Both the position numbers and the translations under genes were made by a program. 19,073 nt of DNA from Omnitrophica bacterium GWA2_52_8 (GTDB lineage: Bacteria > Omnitrophota > Omnitrophia > Omnitrophales > Aquincolibacteriaceae): assembly GCA_001804025.1 (NCBI GenBank), contig MHFC01000131.1, forward strand, positions 301-19,373, written 5' to 3'. A model generated the notes under the pieces. That model had not been told where the DNA came from, ran no database searches, and saw only the letters and a program-made list of their open reading frames with translations. This document shows, piece by piece, positions 6,220-14,016 of this stretch; positions within the stretch are counted from its first letter, which is position 1, and each line of letters starts with the position of its first letter.

Positions 6220-7565
6220 TTTTTTACTTTGTTTCCTTTTTTAACCGCTAATGGTTTCGTCTCGGAGGATCTTAGCAGAACTTCCGATTCGTCAAATTTT
6301 TCGAGGGCCTGAACCAGATCGCTGATGAAACGGGCCGCATTGCCGCCGTCGATGAGCCGGTGATCATAAGACAGGCAAAGCGGCATCAGCGTCCCGATCT
6401 CGACACGATGATTTTTGACAACCGGTTTTTCGCGCCCCTGGCCGATGCCGAGAATCGCCGACTCCGGCTTATTAACGATCGGCGTGAAATGCGCACCGCC
6501 GATACCGCCCTGGTTTGAAATCGTAAAACTTCCTCCCTGCAAATCTTCCAGCCCGATTTTCCTTTCGCGGGTTTTGCCGGCCAAATCATTGACCTCGCGT
6601 GCGATCTCGAGCATGCTTTTCTTGTCAACATCCTTTAAGACCGGGACAATCAGCCCCTGCTCCGTATCCACAGCTATCCCGATATGAAAATAATTCTTAA
6701 ATACAATTTCCTGGGATGCCCCGTCAATACTCGCATTAAAAATCGGGTGATGCTGAAGTGTCCGCACGACGGCCTTCAGAATAAACGGCGTGAGTGTGAG
6801 CTTCACACCGGCTTTTTCATAAGCGGCCATATGCTTATTTCTTAACGCGAGCAACGCCGAAATCTCGACCTCGTCCATCTGTGTCACTTGCACGACAGAA
6901 CTCCACGACTCGCTCATCTTTTCACTGATTTTTTTCCGGAGATGAGTCATAGGTTCCCGGCGCACCGGACCGAATTTTGAAAAGTCAACCGGCGGACTCG
7001 GGGGTCTTACCGCGGCGGCGGGCGGGTAGGCCGCCGGCGCCGCACCGGCCTGCTGTAACTGCTGAATATAATCCCGCAAATCCGCCAGCGTAATACGACC
7101 GCCGTGTTCCGTACCACGCACGCGCGCGAGATCAATCCCCAGATCCCGGGCGATTTTTCTGAGCGACGGAGAAGCCGGAGGCGGAATTCCGGGCGGCAGT
7201 TGGCCGCCGGCTTGAACCGCTTCATAACGAGCCGGCAAAACGGCGGGCTGCGGCACATTCATAGGAGCCTCACTCGGCGCCGCGGGCGCCTGCCTTTTCA
7301 AAGACTCGCCCTGAGCTTGGCTGTCGCCGCCTTCTTCAACAAGGAGCAGCATCACACTTTGACCGATCGTGACAGCGTCTCCTTGAGCAACTTTGATTTT
7401 TGCCACTTTCCCGGCCGCCGGTGCCGGAATGGGCGCGACCGCTTTTTCAGTTTCGAGCTCAAGAAGTGTCTGATCCTTCTTCACCGCATCCCCCTCAGAC
7501 ACTAAAATGCTGACAACCGTACCGCTGCTAATCCCCTCTGCCAAATGCGGAATCTTTATTTCCAT
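6216..7565 (-). CDS. aceF: Dihydrolipoamide acetyltransferase (E2 of the pyruvate dehydrogenase complex)
   Basis: This 449-residue core subunit transfers the acetyl group from lipoyl-lysine to CoA. Domain order is: one lipoyl domain (residues 1-77; ELETEKAVAPI with the lipoylated K41), an Ala/Pro-rich linker (about 80-130), a peripheral subunit-binding domain (131-168; SPSLRKIARDLGIDLARVRG), a second Ala/Pro linker, and the catalytic domain (about 197-430). The catalytic domain ends in the chloramphenicol acetyltransferase-like motif DHRLIDG (D401-G407) with H402 as catalytic base; GGSFTISNQGGIGG is also typical. There is one lipoyl domain, against three in the E. coli protein. The start is supported by AAAGGA about five bases upstream and by the lipoyl domain beginning right at the N-terminus. 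It lies 18 bases after aceE and overlaps lpd by four bases. Confidence 0.95.
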   Translation of the reverse strand: MEIKIPHLAEGISSGTVVSILVSEGDAVKKDQTLLELETEKAVAPIPAPAAGKVAKIKVAQGDAVTIGQSVMLLLVEEGGDSQAQGESLKRQAPAAPSEAPMNVPQPAVLPARYEAVQAGGQLPPGIPPPASPSLRKIARDLGIDLARVRGTEHGGRITLADLRDYIQQLQQAGAAPAAYPPAAAVRPPSPPVDFSKFGPVRREPMTHLRKKISEKMSESWSSVVQVTQMDEVEISALLALRNKHMAAYEKAGVKLTLTPFILKAVVRTLQHHPIFNASIDGASQEIVFKNYFHIGIAVDTEQGLIVPVLKDVDKKSMLEIAREVNDLAGKTRERKIGLEDLQGGSFTISNQGGIGGAHFTPIVNKPESAILGIGQGREKPVVKNHRVEIGTLMPLCLSYDHRLIDGGNAARFISDLVQALEKFDESEVLLRSSETKPLAVKKGNKVKK

Positions 7566-7583
7566 AATGATCCTTTCACGTCT

Positions 7584-10310
7584 TTAAACAAATGCCGGAT
7601 AGGTTTTCTCCGGATCAATCCCCAGGTCCTTGATCGCAGCCTGTACGACACCGGCCTCCACCTCGCCTTTTTTATGCAGCGCATAGAGTGCGGCGAGAAC
7701 AATCATTTCGGTATCGATTTCAAAAAACCGGCGCAATTTTTCGCGTGTGTCGCTTCGCCCAAAACCGTCGGTTCCGAGAGTCGTCAACCCTCCGGGCACC
7801 CAGGGTGCAATTTGGTCGGCGACCATTTTAAGATTGTCCGTCACGGCAATGAACGGACCTTTTTCATCCTTGAGAATATTTAGCAAATAAGACGACTTGC
7901 GGGCCTCCGAAGGGTGCAGCATGTTCCAACGGTCCGCCTGAAGCGATTCCGAGCGCAGCCGTTTAAAACTGGTGACGCTCCAGATATCCGCCGACACCTT
8001 ATAGCGCTCTTCCAGAATTTTCTGGGCCGCCAACGCCTGAAGCAAAATCGGGCCCGAAGAAAGAATCTGGACCTTGCGCTTATGCTTTCCGGCCGCTTTC
8101 AGATACCGGTACATCCCTTTCAGAATGCCCTCCTCAGCGCCTGCGGGCATGGGGGGCATCTCATAGTTCTCATTGTAAAGTGCCAAATAATAAAAAATAT
8201 CTTCGCCGTTTTGATACATCCGCTTCATCCCGTCTTGAATAATGACCGCAATTTCATAGGCAAACGCTGGGTCATAAGCATAGAGGGTAGGAACCGTCGA
8301 TGCTGCCAACAGGCTGTGAGCATCCTGATGCTGCAGCCCTTCACCGTTCAGCGTTGTACGTCCGGAGGTTGCGCCGAGCATAAAACCGCGCGCCCGGGTA
8401 TCGGCGGCAAGCCAAATCAGATCCCCCACTCTTTGAAACCCGAACATCGAGTAATAAATAAAGAAAGGAAGCATGGACACGCCGTGTGTCGCATGGGCCG
8501 TCCCGGCGGCAACAAAGGAGGCCATGGAACCGGCTTCCGTGATCCCTTCCTCAAGAATTTGGCCATCTTTGTCCTCGTGATAATAGAGCAGCGTTTCTTT
8601 ATCCACCGGTTCGTAAAGCTGTCCTTTAGAAGAATAGATACCGATCTCCCGGAAAAGCGAATCCATGCCGAATGTCCGCGCTTCATCGGGAATAATGGGC
8701 ACGATAAACCGCCCTATTTCTTTATGCCGCAAAAGTTTTCCCAGCATTCTGACAAAGGACATCGTCGTTGACCCCTTGAGATTTCCGGACCCTTTGAAAA
8801 ACTCTGCAAAAAAGCTAAGCTCCGGCACATTCAGCGCCGATGCCTTGACCTGCCGTTTCGGGACAAACCCGCCGAGATGCTTGCGGCGCTCCATAAGGTA
8901 GGTCATTTCTTCACTGTCGAGAGGCGGGCGGTAAAACGGCGTGTCGACGACCTCTTCGTCGCGCAGCGGGATCTGAAACCGCTCCTTGAACTCCCTCAGT
9001 TCCTTTTCGTTCATTTTTTTCTGCTGATGGGTAATATTCCGGCCTTCCCCCGCTTCCCCGAGACCGTACCCCTTGATAGTTTTTGCCAAAACCACCGTCG
9101 GCTGCCCCTTGTGCTCGACCGCAGCTTTATACGCGGCATAAACTTTCAAAGGATCGTGGCCGCCGCGCAGCAGTTTATGCAGCTGATCGTCGGTCAGGTG
9201 GTTGACCATTTCCAGCAGCTCGGGATATTTTCCGAAAAAGTGTTTGCGGACATAACTGCCGGGCTCAACGGAATATTTCTGATAATCGCCGTCCACCGCT
9301 TCCGTCATTCTTTTTAACAGCAGACCTTTGGTATCGCGCTTCAAAAGCTCATCCCAATCCGATCCCCAGATGACCTTGATGACGTTCCATCCCGCGCCCC
9401 GGAAGATCCCCTCCAGCTCCTGGATAATTTTTCCGTTGCCGCGGACAGGGCCGTCCAAACGCTGCAAATTACAATTGAGTACCCAGACAAGATTATCCAG
9501 CTGCTCACGGCCGGCCATCGTCAAAGCTCCAAGCGTCTCAGGCTCGTCCGATTCGCCGTCTCCGACAAAACACCAGACTCTCGGCTCTTCTTCTTTTATA
9601 ATATTGCGCGCTTTCAAATAACGGTTAAACCGGGCTTGATAAATGGAAGTGATGGGCGCCAATCCCATCGATACGGACGGAAATTGCCAAAAATCAGGCA
9701 TTAAATAAGGATGCGGGTAGGAAGACAATCCTCCTTTCTCCGCGAGCTCCTGGCGAAAATGATGCAAATGGTGCGCATCGAAACGCCTCTCAAGAAATGC
9801 CCGGGCGTAATTTCCCGGCGAGGCATGTCCCTGAAAATAAACAAGATCGGCGGTCCGGTCGCCGTCCCCGCCTCGAAAGAAATGATTAAACCCCACCTCA
9901 TAAAGTGTGGCACATGACGCATACGTGGAAATATGGCCGCCCAAACCGGGATGAACACGATTGGCCTTTACGACCATAGCCATGGCATTCCAGCGCACGA
10001 GACTTTTGATTCTCCGTTCGATTTCCCGGTTTCCCGGAAACTCGGGCTGCTTGTCCGGCAGGATCGTATTAATATACGGAGTGTTTACAAGCTGCGGAAT
10101 CGGGATACCATCCTGACGGAGTCGCTGAATCAGCTTCTCAAACGCCATCGGAACGCGCTGCGCATCCTGCTGCTTAAAAAGCAAATCGAGCACATGCTCG
10201 ACCGACTCCAGCCACTTTTGCGGGGACTCCGTCACTGCGGCGTTCGGAACGTGGGCAACGTCCGCACCTTTTGCGGGTGAGGACTTGTCGACTGAATTTT
10301 TTCCCGGCAT
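7584..10310 (-). CDS. aceE: Pyruvate dehydrogenase E1 component, homodimeric type
   Basis: E1 decarboxylates pyruvate with thiamine diphosphate and reductively acetylates the lipoyl arm of E2. The protein is of the large single-chain AceE type, 908 residues from this start, not the split alpha/beta type. The ThDP motif is very clear: VGDGESDEPETLGAL followed by LNCNLQRLDGPVRGNGK and GIFRGAGWNVIKVIWGSDWD. Other family signatures are HPGLGGHISTYASCATLYEV, YFQGHASPGNYARAFLE and a LQHQDAHSLL segment in the C-terminal half. The frame can be extended upstream to an ATG at 10394, adding 28 residues. I prefer the ATG at 10310 because it has GGAG ten bases upstream, the extension has no family likeness, and it leaves about 108 bases for the promoters shared with the divergent lipoate ligase gene. 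First gene of aceE-E2-lpd. Confidence 0.95.
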   Translation of the reverse strand: MPGKNSVDKSSPAKGADVAHVPNAAVTESPQKWLESVEHVLDLLFKQQDAQRVPMAFEKLIQRLRQDGIPIPQLVNTPYINTILPDKQPEFPGNREIERRIKSLVRWNAMAMVVKANRVHPGLGGHISTYASCATLYEVGFNHFFRGGDGDRTADLVYFQGHASPGNYARAFLERRFDAHHLHHFRQELAEKGGLSSYPHPYLMPDFWQFPSVSMGLAPITSIYQARFNRYLKARNIIKEEEPRVWCFVGDGESDEPETLGALTMAGREQLDNLVWVLNCNLQRLDGPVRGNGKIIQELEGIFRGAGWNVIKVIWGSDWDELLKRDTKGLLLKRMTEAVDGDYQKYSVEPGSYVRKHFFGKYPELLEMVNHLTDDQLHKLLRGGHDPLKVYAAYKAAVEHKGQPTVVLAKTIKGYGLGEAGEGRNITHQQKKMNEKELREFKERFQIPLRDEEVVDTPFYRPPLDSEEMTYLMERRKHLGGFVPKRQVKASALNVPELSFFAEFFKGSGNLKGSTTMSFVRMLGKLLRHKEIGRFIVPIIPDEARTFGMDSLFREIGIYSSKGQLYEPVDKETLLYYHEDKDGQILEEGITEAGSMASFVAAGTAHATHGVSMLPFFIYYSMFGFQRVGDLIWLAADTRARGFMLGATSGRTTLNGEGLQHQDAHSLLAASTVPTLYAYDPAFAYEIAVIIQDGMKRMYQNGEDIFYYLALYNENYEMPPMPAGAEEGILKGMYRYLKAAGKHKRKVQILSSGPILLQALAAQKILEERYKVSADIWSVTSFKRLRSESLQADRWNMLHPSEARKSSYLLNILKDEKGPFIAVTDNLKMVADQIAPWVPGGLTTLGTDGFGRSDTREKLRRFFEIDTEMIVLAALYALHKKGEVEAGVVQAAIKDLGIDPEKTYPAFV

Positions 10311-10399
10311 AGAATCAGGGCTCCAAGCCCTAAGCTGACAAAGGTGATAACCTTTTAGACCTTTAAGATGAATCCGATTTAATTTTAAGCTCATTAGGA

Positions 10400-10405
10400 T
10401 ATAAT
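10400..10405 (+). promoter_or_regulatory. Candidate -10 box for the lipoate ligase gene
   Basis: A perfect TATAAT ends 13 bases before the ATG at 10419. No good -35 box is visible at the right distance. If it is used, the transcript would start around 10412 and have a leader of only a few bases, which fits the lack of any Shine-Dalgarno. The surrounding AT-rich stretch (10376-10418) probably also holds the divergent aceE promoter. Confidence 0.35.
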
Positions 10406-10418
10406 ATTTTTAAAAATA

Positions 10419-11138
10419 ATGAAATACTTTAATTTCACATTTGATTCTCCAGCCCACAACCTGGCCCTTGATGAGGTTTTGCTCGATTTGTGCGAGCGCT
10501 CGTCGGGAAACGCCGAAGTCCTCCGTTTTTGGGAACCCCGCACCTATTCTGTTGTCCTTGGCTATTCCAAAAAGTTCCGTGATGAAGTCAACGTCGATCA
10601 ATGTGAAAAAGACCGGCTCCCGATCCACCGCCGGATCAGCGGCGGAGGCACCGTCTTGCTCGGACCCGGATGTTTAAACTATTCGCTGGTCTTAAATATC
10701 ACGCGCCATAACCTCCGCAGCATCACGCTGACCAATACATGGGTGATGCAAAAACTGCAAAGCGCCCTTGCCTCCCTCACCCGCACCAAGATCGAGATTC
10801 AGGGTCATACGGATCTGACCTGCTCGGGTTTCAAATTTTCAGGGAACTCGCAGCGCCGTCTACACCATTCGGTTCTCTTTCACGGTACGATTCTGCATCA
10901 CTTCGACATTGCCGAATGCGGAAAATACTTGGCCCACCCCAAACTTCAACCCCCCTATCGCAGCAACCGGAACCATTCGGATTTTTTGAGAAACCTTGCC
11001 TGCACGCCTGAAATCCTGCAAGACAATATCCGCACCGTTTTTCAGGCTGAAACACCGCTCAACAGCGTTCCTGACAAACTTGTCCACGACCTCGCCAAAA
11101 ACCGCTATGAGTCCGTCGATTGGACCTGCCGCTTTTAA
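10419..11138 (+). CDS. Lipoate-protein ligase A family protein (BPL/LplA/LipB fold)
   Basis: This 239-residue protein belongs to the biotin/lipoate ligase fold. Signatures are the N-terminal MxxDE-like segment (LALDEVLLDL), LRFWEPRTYSVVLGYSKK, the lipoyl-AMP loop RRISGGGTVL (71-80) followed by GCLNYSLVLN, the Lys motif FKFSGNSQRR with K139, and FHGTIL (154-159). It should attach lipoate (or transfer octanoyl) to lipoyl-lysines; the obvious substrate is K41 of the neighbouring E2. It is shorter than E. coli LplA (338 aa) and lacks that enzyme's C-terminal accessory domain, so it might need a partner or act as an octanoyl/lipoyl transferase; I cannot separate these from sequence alone. It is transcribed divergently from the pyruvate dehydrogenase operon. 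No Shine-Dalgarno is seen, but the family likeness starts within the first residues, which supports this start. Confidence 0.85.
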   Translation: MKYFNFTFDSPAHNLALDEVLLDLCERSSGNAEVLRFWEPRTYSVVLGYSKKFRDEVNVDQCEKDRLPIHRRISGGGTVLLGPGCLNYSLVLNITRHNLRSITLTNTWVMQKLQSALASLTRTKIEIQGHTDLTCSGFKFSGNSQRRLHHSVLFHGTILHHFDIAECGKYLAHPKLQPPYRSNRNHSDFLRNLACTPEILQDNIRTVFQAETPLNSVPDKLVHDLAKNRYESVDWTCRF

Positions 11139-11153
11139 ATTTCAGGAATCTAG

Positions 11154-11181
11154 TTTAATTTTTTTGCGGTTAACCTATAAT
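11154..11181 (+). promoter_or_regulatory. Possible promoter just before repeat copy 2
   Basis: A perfect TATAAT (11176-11181) is preceded at 16 bases by a weak TTTAAT (11154-11159). Transcription from here would begin around 11188 and run through the whole 193-bp repeat toward the antiporter operon, or end at the T-run near 11203-11209. It is a single-sequence match in AT-rich DNA, so confidence is low. Confidence 0.25.
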
Positions 11182-11212
11182 ACAGCCTTTGCTGTCCGCT
11201 GGTTTTTTTATC

Positions 11213-11405
11213 CTAACCCGCATTTCTCATCACCAATGAGAAATGCCCTCGCGGAGGCTGTGGTGCAAATGGGTTTTTTCATTTGTCCCACAGGGGTTGT
11301 CTTTTGCGCCCTGTTAAAATGCGGGCGCAAAACTTTGGATGCAACCCCATGCGTCCAAAGCGGTTTTCTCATCGATTCGCCTAATCGATGAGAAAACCGG
11401 ACTAA
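11213..11405 (+). repeat. 193-bp structured dispersed repeat, copy 2
   Basis: This copy has the same orientation and length as 2213-2405 (185/193 identical). The stems are H1 11220-11230/11236-11246, H2 11266-11271/11280-11285, H3 11302-11311/11323-11332, H4 11333-11342/11351-11360 and H5 11361-11377/11383-11399, with the GGGGTT (11293-11298) to AACCCC (11343-11348) pseudoknot option. H5 is perfect over 17 bp here because position 11370 is C, where copy 1 has T opposite G. The other seven differences lie in loops or linkers. It sits between the lipoate ligase stop and mrpE, 170 bases before the mrpE start. Confidence 0.85.
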
Positions 11406-11462
11406 CGGAATTTTCATTTAGCATGTGCTTTTGCGAAACCCGTTTTTATATTAATAACTGAG

Positions 11463-11552
11463 CTTTTGCAAAATGGCCGGCGCCCATAGGGGCAGTGAAA
11501 TATTGAGTGTCCCCTATGGAAAGCACGCCGCCGGCTGGCCATTTTGCAAAGG
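11463..11552 (+). repeat. Nested inverted repeat in the mrpE leader
   Basis: The outer arms 11463-11478 and 11537-11552 pair over 16 bp with a single T-G pair (core TTGCAAAATGGCC with GGCCATTTTGCAA, 13 bp perfect). Inside, CCATAGGGG (11484-11492) pairs perfectly with CCCCTATGG (11511-11519). GC-rich GCCGGCG and CGCCGGC segments offer alternative pairing between the two stems. It ends ten bases before the mrpE Shine-Dalgarno. It could be a leader RNA switch, a transcription attenuator without a T-tract, or a small palindromic insertion. Confidence 0.6.
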
Positions 11553-11575
11553 TTCTGTTAATAAAGGACTTAGCA

Positions 11576-12076
11576 ATGAGCAGGAAGATCCCTTCATGGC
11601 TGCCTTGGCTGCTTAAAACAGCCGCTCTTTTTTGCTTTTGGCTTTTGCTTTCCGGAAAATTTGAATCGTTTTATCTGGTCACAGGCCTTCTCGGGTGCAC
11701 GTTCATCGCATGGATCCATACACCGGCGGCCCAGCCGCGGCTGCCGTTCAGCCGCTATTGTATTCTCGCTTTCGGTTTTGTCTGCTATGCGCTGTGGCTT
11801 ACGGGCCGCATTTTTTTGGCCGCTTATCACGTTGCCATAGTCGTCCTTTCCCCAAAGTTAAAAATTCAGCCTGGATTTATCAAGCATAAAACCCTGTTAA
11901 AGTCCGATCTGGAAAAAGTTATTTTTGCCAACTCCATTACCCTCACTCCCGGAACGATTACGGTAGACATTGACGGCGACTATCTTGTGGTTCACCGCCT
12001 GGATGAAGAATCGTCCGGAGATATCGACACCGGGCTCATGGAAATCGCCATCGCTAAAATTTCGAAACCATCATGA
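11576..12076 (+). CDS. mrpE: Mrp/Mnh cation:proton antiporter subunit E
   Basis: First gene of the antiporter operon, 166 residues. Two or three N-terminal membrane segments (LLKTAALFCFWLLLSGKFES, FYLVTGLLGCTFIAWI, and CILAFGFVCYALWLTGRIFL) are followed by a soluble part with the MrpE signature: FANSITLTPGTITVDIDGDY, then VVHRLDEES. MrpE is a small structural subunit of the membrane complex that exchanges Na+ (or other monovalent cations) for H+; in archaeal Mbh it corresponds to MbhA. I place the start at the ATG at 11576, which has AAAGGA seven bases upstream; the frame is open back to a GTG at 11507, but that part is the leader inverted repeat. The stop overlaps the next start as ATGA. Confidence 0.92.
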   Translation: MSRKIPSWLPWLLKTAALFCFWLLLSGKFESFYLVTGLLGCTFIAWIHTPAAQPRLPFSRYCILAFGFVCYALWLTGRIFLAAYHVAIVVLSPKLKIQPGFIKHKTLLKSDLEKVIFANSITLTPGTITVDIDGDYLVVHRLDEESSGDIDTGLMEIAIAKISKPS

Positions 12077-12348
12077 AAGAAACCAGCCTTTTACTTTTCA
12101 GCCTTGCTTTCTTGCTGCTCTTGATTCCCATCTACCTTTACAGGGCCGTCAAGGGACCGGATTTATTCAACCGCCTCATCGGACTGAACGGCATTGCGAC
12201 AAAATCCATTTTAATTTTGATCTTTGCGGGTGCCTATACGGGCCAACTGGACATGTTTATTGATATTGGTCTTAGTTACGGTATGCTCAACCTGGTGGGA
12301 TCGGTAGCCATCGGGAAATACCTGGAACGCAAAGGAATAAAGGAATGA
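12073..12348 (+). CDS. mrpF: Mrp/Mnh cation:proton antiporter subunit F
   Basis: A 91-residue protein with three predicted membrane helices: LLLFSLAFLLLLIPIYLY, ATKSILILIFAGAYTG and a third around GLSYGMLNLVGSVAIG. The loop after helix 1, VKGPDLFNRLIGLNGIATK, is the MrpF/MnhF hallmark (R-x-GP-x-x-x-x-R-x-x-x-L). It equals MbhB in archaeal complexes. Four-base overlaps (ATGA) join it to mrpE and mrpG. Confidence 0.93.
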   Translation: MKETSLLLFSLAFLLLLIPIYLYRAVKGPDLFNRLIGLNGIATKSILILIFAGAYTGQLDMFIDIGLSYGMLNLVGSVAIGKYLERKGIKE

Positions 12349-12647
12349 TCATCATCAGCGCCGCCTTCATCTTTGCCGGGCTGATATTTTTGACGGCTGC
12401 AGCCGCCGGCGCAATCCGCCTGCCCGATTTCTACACCCGGTCCCATGCCATCGGCGTCACGGACACGGCTGGCAGTCTTCTGCTCATCAGCGGCCTCGTG
12501 TTTTACTTCGGATTGACTCTGGTATCGGCAAAACTGATCTTTGCGATTTTATTTCTCTTTATGGCCAATCCGGCCGTCACTCATGTCCTGTTTCGGGCCG
12601 CGGTCAGGGCGGGACTGAAGCCCAGTTCCGGGAAGCTGCCGTCATGA
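12345..12647 (+). CDS. mrpG: Mrp/Mnh cation:proton antiporter subunit G
   Basis: A 100-residue membrane protein with three helices. Residues 24-45 carry the MrpG/MnhG signature RLPDFYTRSHAIGVTDTAGS, followed by a helix LLLISGLVFYFGLTLVS and a third helix ending in ANPAVTHVLFRAA, where the N-P-x-x-x-H motif is typical. It corresponds to MbhC. ATGA overlaps link it to both neighbours. Confidence 0.93.
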   Translation: MIIISAAFIFAGLIFLTAAAAGAIRLPDFYTRSHAIGVTDTAGSLLLISGLVFYFGLTLVSAKLIFAILFLFMANPAVTHVLFRAAVRAGLKPSSGKLPS

Positions 12648-13195
12648 ACGATTTTCTCGAATGGGCCAATGTGTTTTTAGTCGTGTTTATCTGCATCTCG
12701 GGCGTTGCCGCCGTTTATGTCGGCGAGCTTGTCAGCGCATCGTTCCTCTTAAGCTGTTTCAGTTTTTTTCTTGCAATTCTTTGGACTCTTCTCGGCGCTC
12801 CCGACGTAGGATTTACGGAGGCCGTCGTCGGCAGCAGCGCTTCGACGATTTTTTTTATCCTGGCCCTGTTCGGATCCAAGCATTACGTCCAGAACCGGGA
12901 CACGGCACATCGAGACTTTTTTGCATTTTGTCTCGTGGCCGCGGTCGCGGGTCTTTTTGTCTGGGGCAGCAGCGATCTCCCGCTTTTTGGATCCGGGACA
13001 TCCGCACCGAATGAATATCTTTCCCCCTATTACCTGCTGCACAGCTACGAGCACGCCAAAACACCCAATGCGGTAACGGCCATCGTCGTGGACTATCGCG
13101 GATTCGATACGCTGATTGAATCCACCGTGATTTTCACGGCCGGCATCGCGTGTCTGCTGATTATCCAGTCCCGCGAGGAAAGGATATTAAAATGA
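12644..13195 (+). CDS. MbhD (DUF4040) plus MbhE fused subunit, equivalent to the MrpA C-terminal part
   Basis: This 183-residue protein carries two pieces that in bacterial Mrp systems usually form the C-terminus of MrpA. Residues about 1-80 are an MbhD/DUF4040 domain, with the helix FFLAILWTLLGAPDVGFTEA, then VVGSSASTIFFI. After two more helices, residues about 135-178 match the MbhE part: HAKTPNAVTAIVVDYRGFDT, then LIESTVIFTAGIACLL. In archaeal Mbh and related complexes these are separate subunits D and E. Here they form one stand-alone polypeptide while the ND5-like half of MrpA is absent at this position. It has about six membrane helices. ATGA overlaps on both sides. Confidence 0.88.
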   Translation: MNDFLEWANVFLVVFICISGVAAVYVGELVSASFLLSCFSFFLAILWTLLGAPDVGFTEAVVGSSASTIFFILALFGSKHYVQNRDTAHRDFFAFCLVAAVAGLFVWGSSDLPLFGSGTSAPNEYLSPYYLLHSYEHAKTPNAVTAIVVDYRGFDTLIESTVIFTAGIACLLIIQSREERILK

Positions 13196-13629
13196 TCCAG
13201 CGCCACGACAGCCTGGTCGTCCAGCAGGTCGCCCGTCTCCTGGTTCCCCCGATCCAGCTGTTTGCGTACTACGTCCTCATGCACGGCCATTACAGCCCGG
13301 GCGGCGGGTTTCAGGCCGGGGTTCTGATCGGCGGCAGTCTCATCCTGCAGCTTCTTGTTGCAACAGACCGTCAATTACGGCGTTTTTCGCCGACCCGGGA
13401 ATTCCAGGGGGCCGCGGGCGGGCTTGCCATCTATTTTTTGACGGGAGGCCTGGCGCTATTTTTCGGCGGTGAATTTCTCAACTACGGCAGCCTTGCTTTT
13501 TTTCCGGGGTCGGAAGTCCACAGGCGGTATTACGGAATTTTGACGGCCGAAATCGGGGTTACGATTGTCGTCGCCATGACGCTTCTTCTAATTTTTCAAA
13601 TTCTTGCATTTTTACCGGATGAGAAATAA
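13192..13629 (+). CDS. mrpB: Mrp/Mnh cation:proton antiporter subunit B
   Basis: A 145-residue membrane protein. The hallmark loop HGHYSPGGGFQAGVLIGGSL follows helix 1 (PPIQLFAYYVLM) and identifies the MnhB/MrpB family; three further helices follow. The start at 13192 has AGGAAAGG upstream and overlaps the previous stop as ATGA; a longer frame back to 13150 is open but buried in the upstream gene. It corresponds to MbhF. Confidence 0.92.
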   Translation: MIQRHDSLVVQQVARLLVPPIQLFAYYVLMHGHYSPGGGFQAGVLIGGSLILQLLVATDRQLRRFSPTREFQGAAGGLAIYFLTGGLALFFGGEFLNYGSLAFFPGSEVHRRYYGILTAEIGVTIVVAMTLLLIFQILAFLPDEK

Positions 13630-13635
13630 AACCCC

Positions 13636-14016
13636 ATGAAGATATCCGTCGATCTATTCAATTATGCCGCCGCTATCTTTTTGATTTTTTTCGGGCTTTA
13701 CGCCATGATGACGCGGTTGAATTTGATCCAAAAAATCATCGGCATGTCCGTTTTACAAACCGGGACGATTTTGTTCTACATCACACTCTCCGTAAAAACA
13801 CGGGCGCTCATCCCGATCATTGGGGCGCATGCGCGCCATAACGGTATCGACCCTGCTCAATATGCAAACCCCCTGCCGCATGCCCTCATGCTGACTGCCA
13901 TCGTGGTCGGTGTCGCGACCCTGGGCGTTGCGCTAACGCTTGCCGTGTCCCTCTACCGGCATTTTCACAGCCTCGAGGAAGATGTCATCCTTAAACAAAT
14001 GGAAAGCGATTCCTGA
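13636..14016 (+). CDS. mrpC: Mrp/Mnh cation:proton antiporter subunit C (NuoK-like)
   Basis: A 126-residue subunit of the NuoK/MrpC family with three membrane helices: IFLIFFGLYAMMTRLNLIQK, IIGMSVLQTGTILFYITL and the conserved PLPHALMLTAIVVGVATLGV. An insert of about 20 residues (around RALIPIIGAHARHNGIDPAQ) lengthens the loop before the PHALMLT helix. It corresponds to MbhG. It lies six bases after mrpB and shares one base with mrpD (TGATG). Confidence 0.92.
   Translation: MKISVDLFNYAAAIFLIFFGLYAMMTRLNLIQKIIGMSVLQTGTILFYITLSVKTRALIPIIGAHARHNGIDPAQYANPLPHALMLTAIVVGVATLGVALTLAVSLYRHFHSLEEDVILKQMESDS

Larger units (their letters stand above)
11139..11575. other. 437-bp intergenic region before the antiporter operon
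   Basis: No credible protein gene lies here. A reading frame that enters mrpE from a GTG at 11507 runs through the nested inverted repeat and is better explained as leader. Contents: a possible promoter at 11154-11181, a 5-bp hairpin ACAGC/GCTGT (11182-11186 and 11191-11195) followed after seven bases by seven T, copy 2 of the 193-bp repeat (11213-11405), an AT-rich stretch with no clear signal (11406-11462), and the nested inverted repeat 11463-11552. Confidence 0.55.

Noticed and set aside
11507..11575. N-terminal extension of mrpE from a GTG
   Set aside because: It is encoded by the leader inverted repeat and has no ribosome-binding site, whereas the ATG at 11576 has AAAGGA at the right distance.
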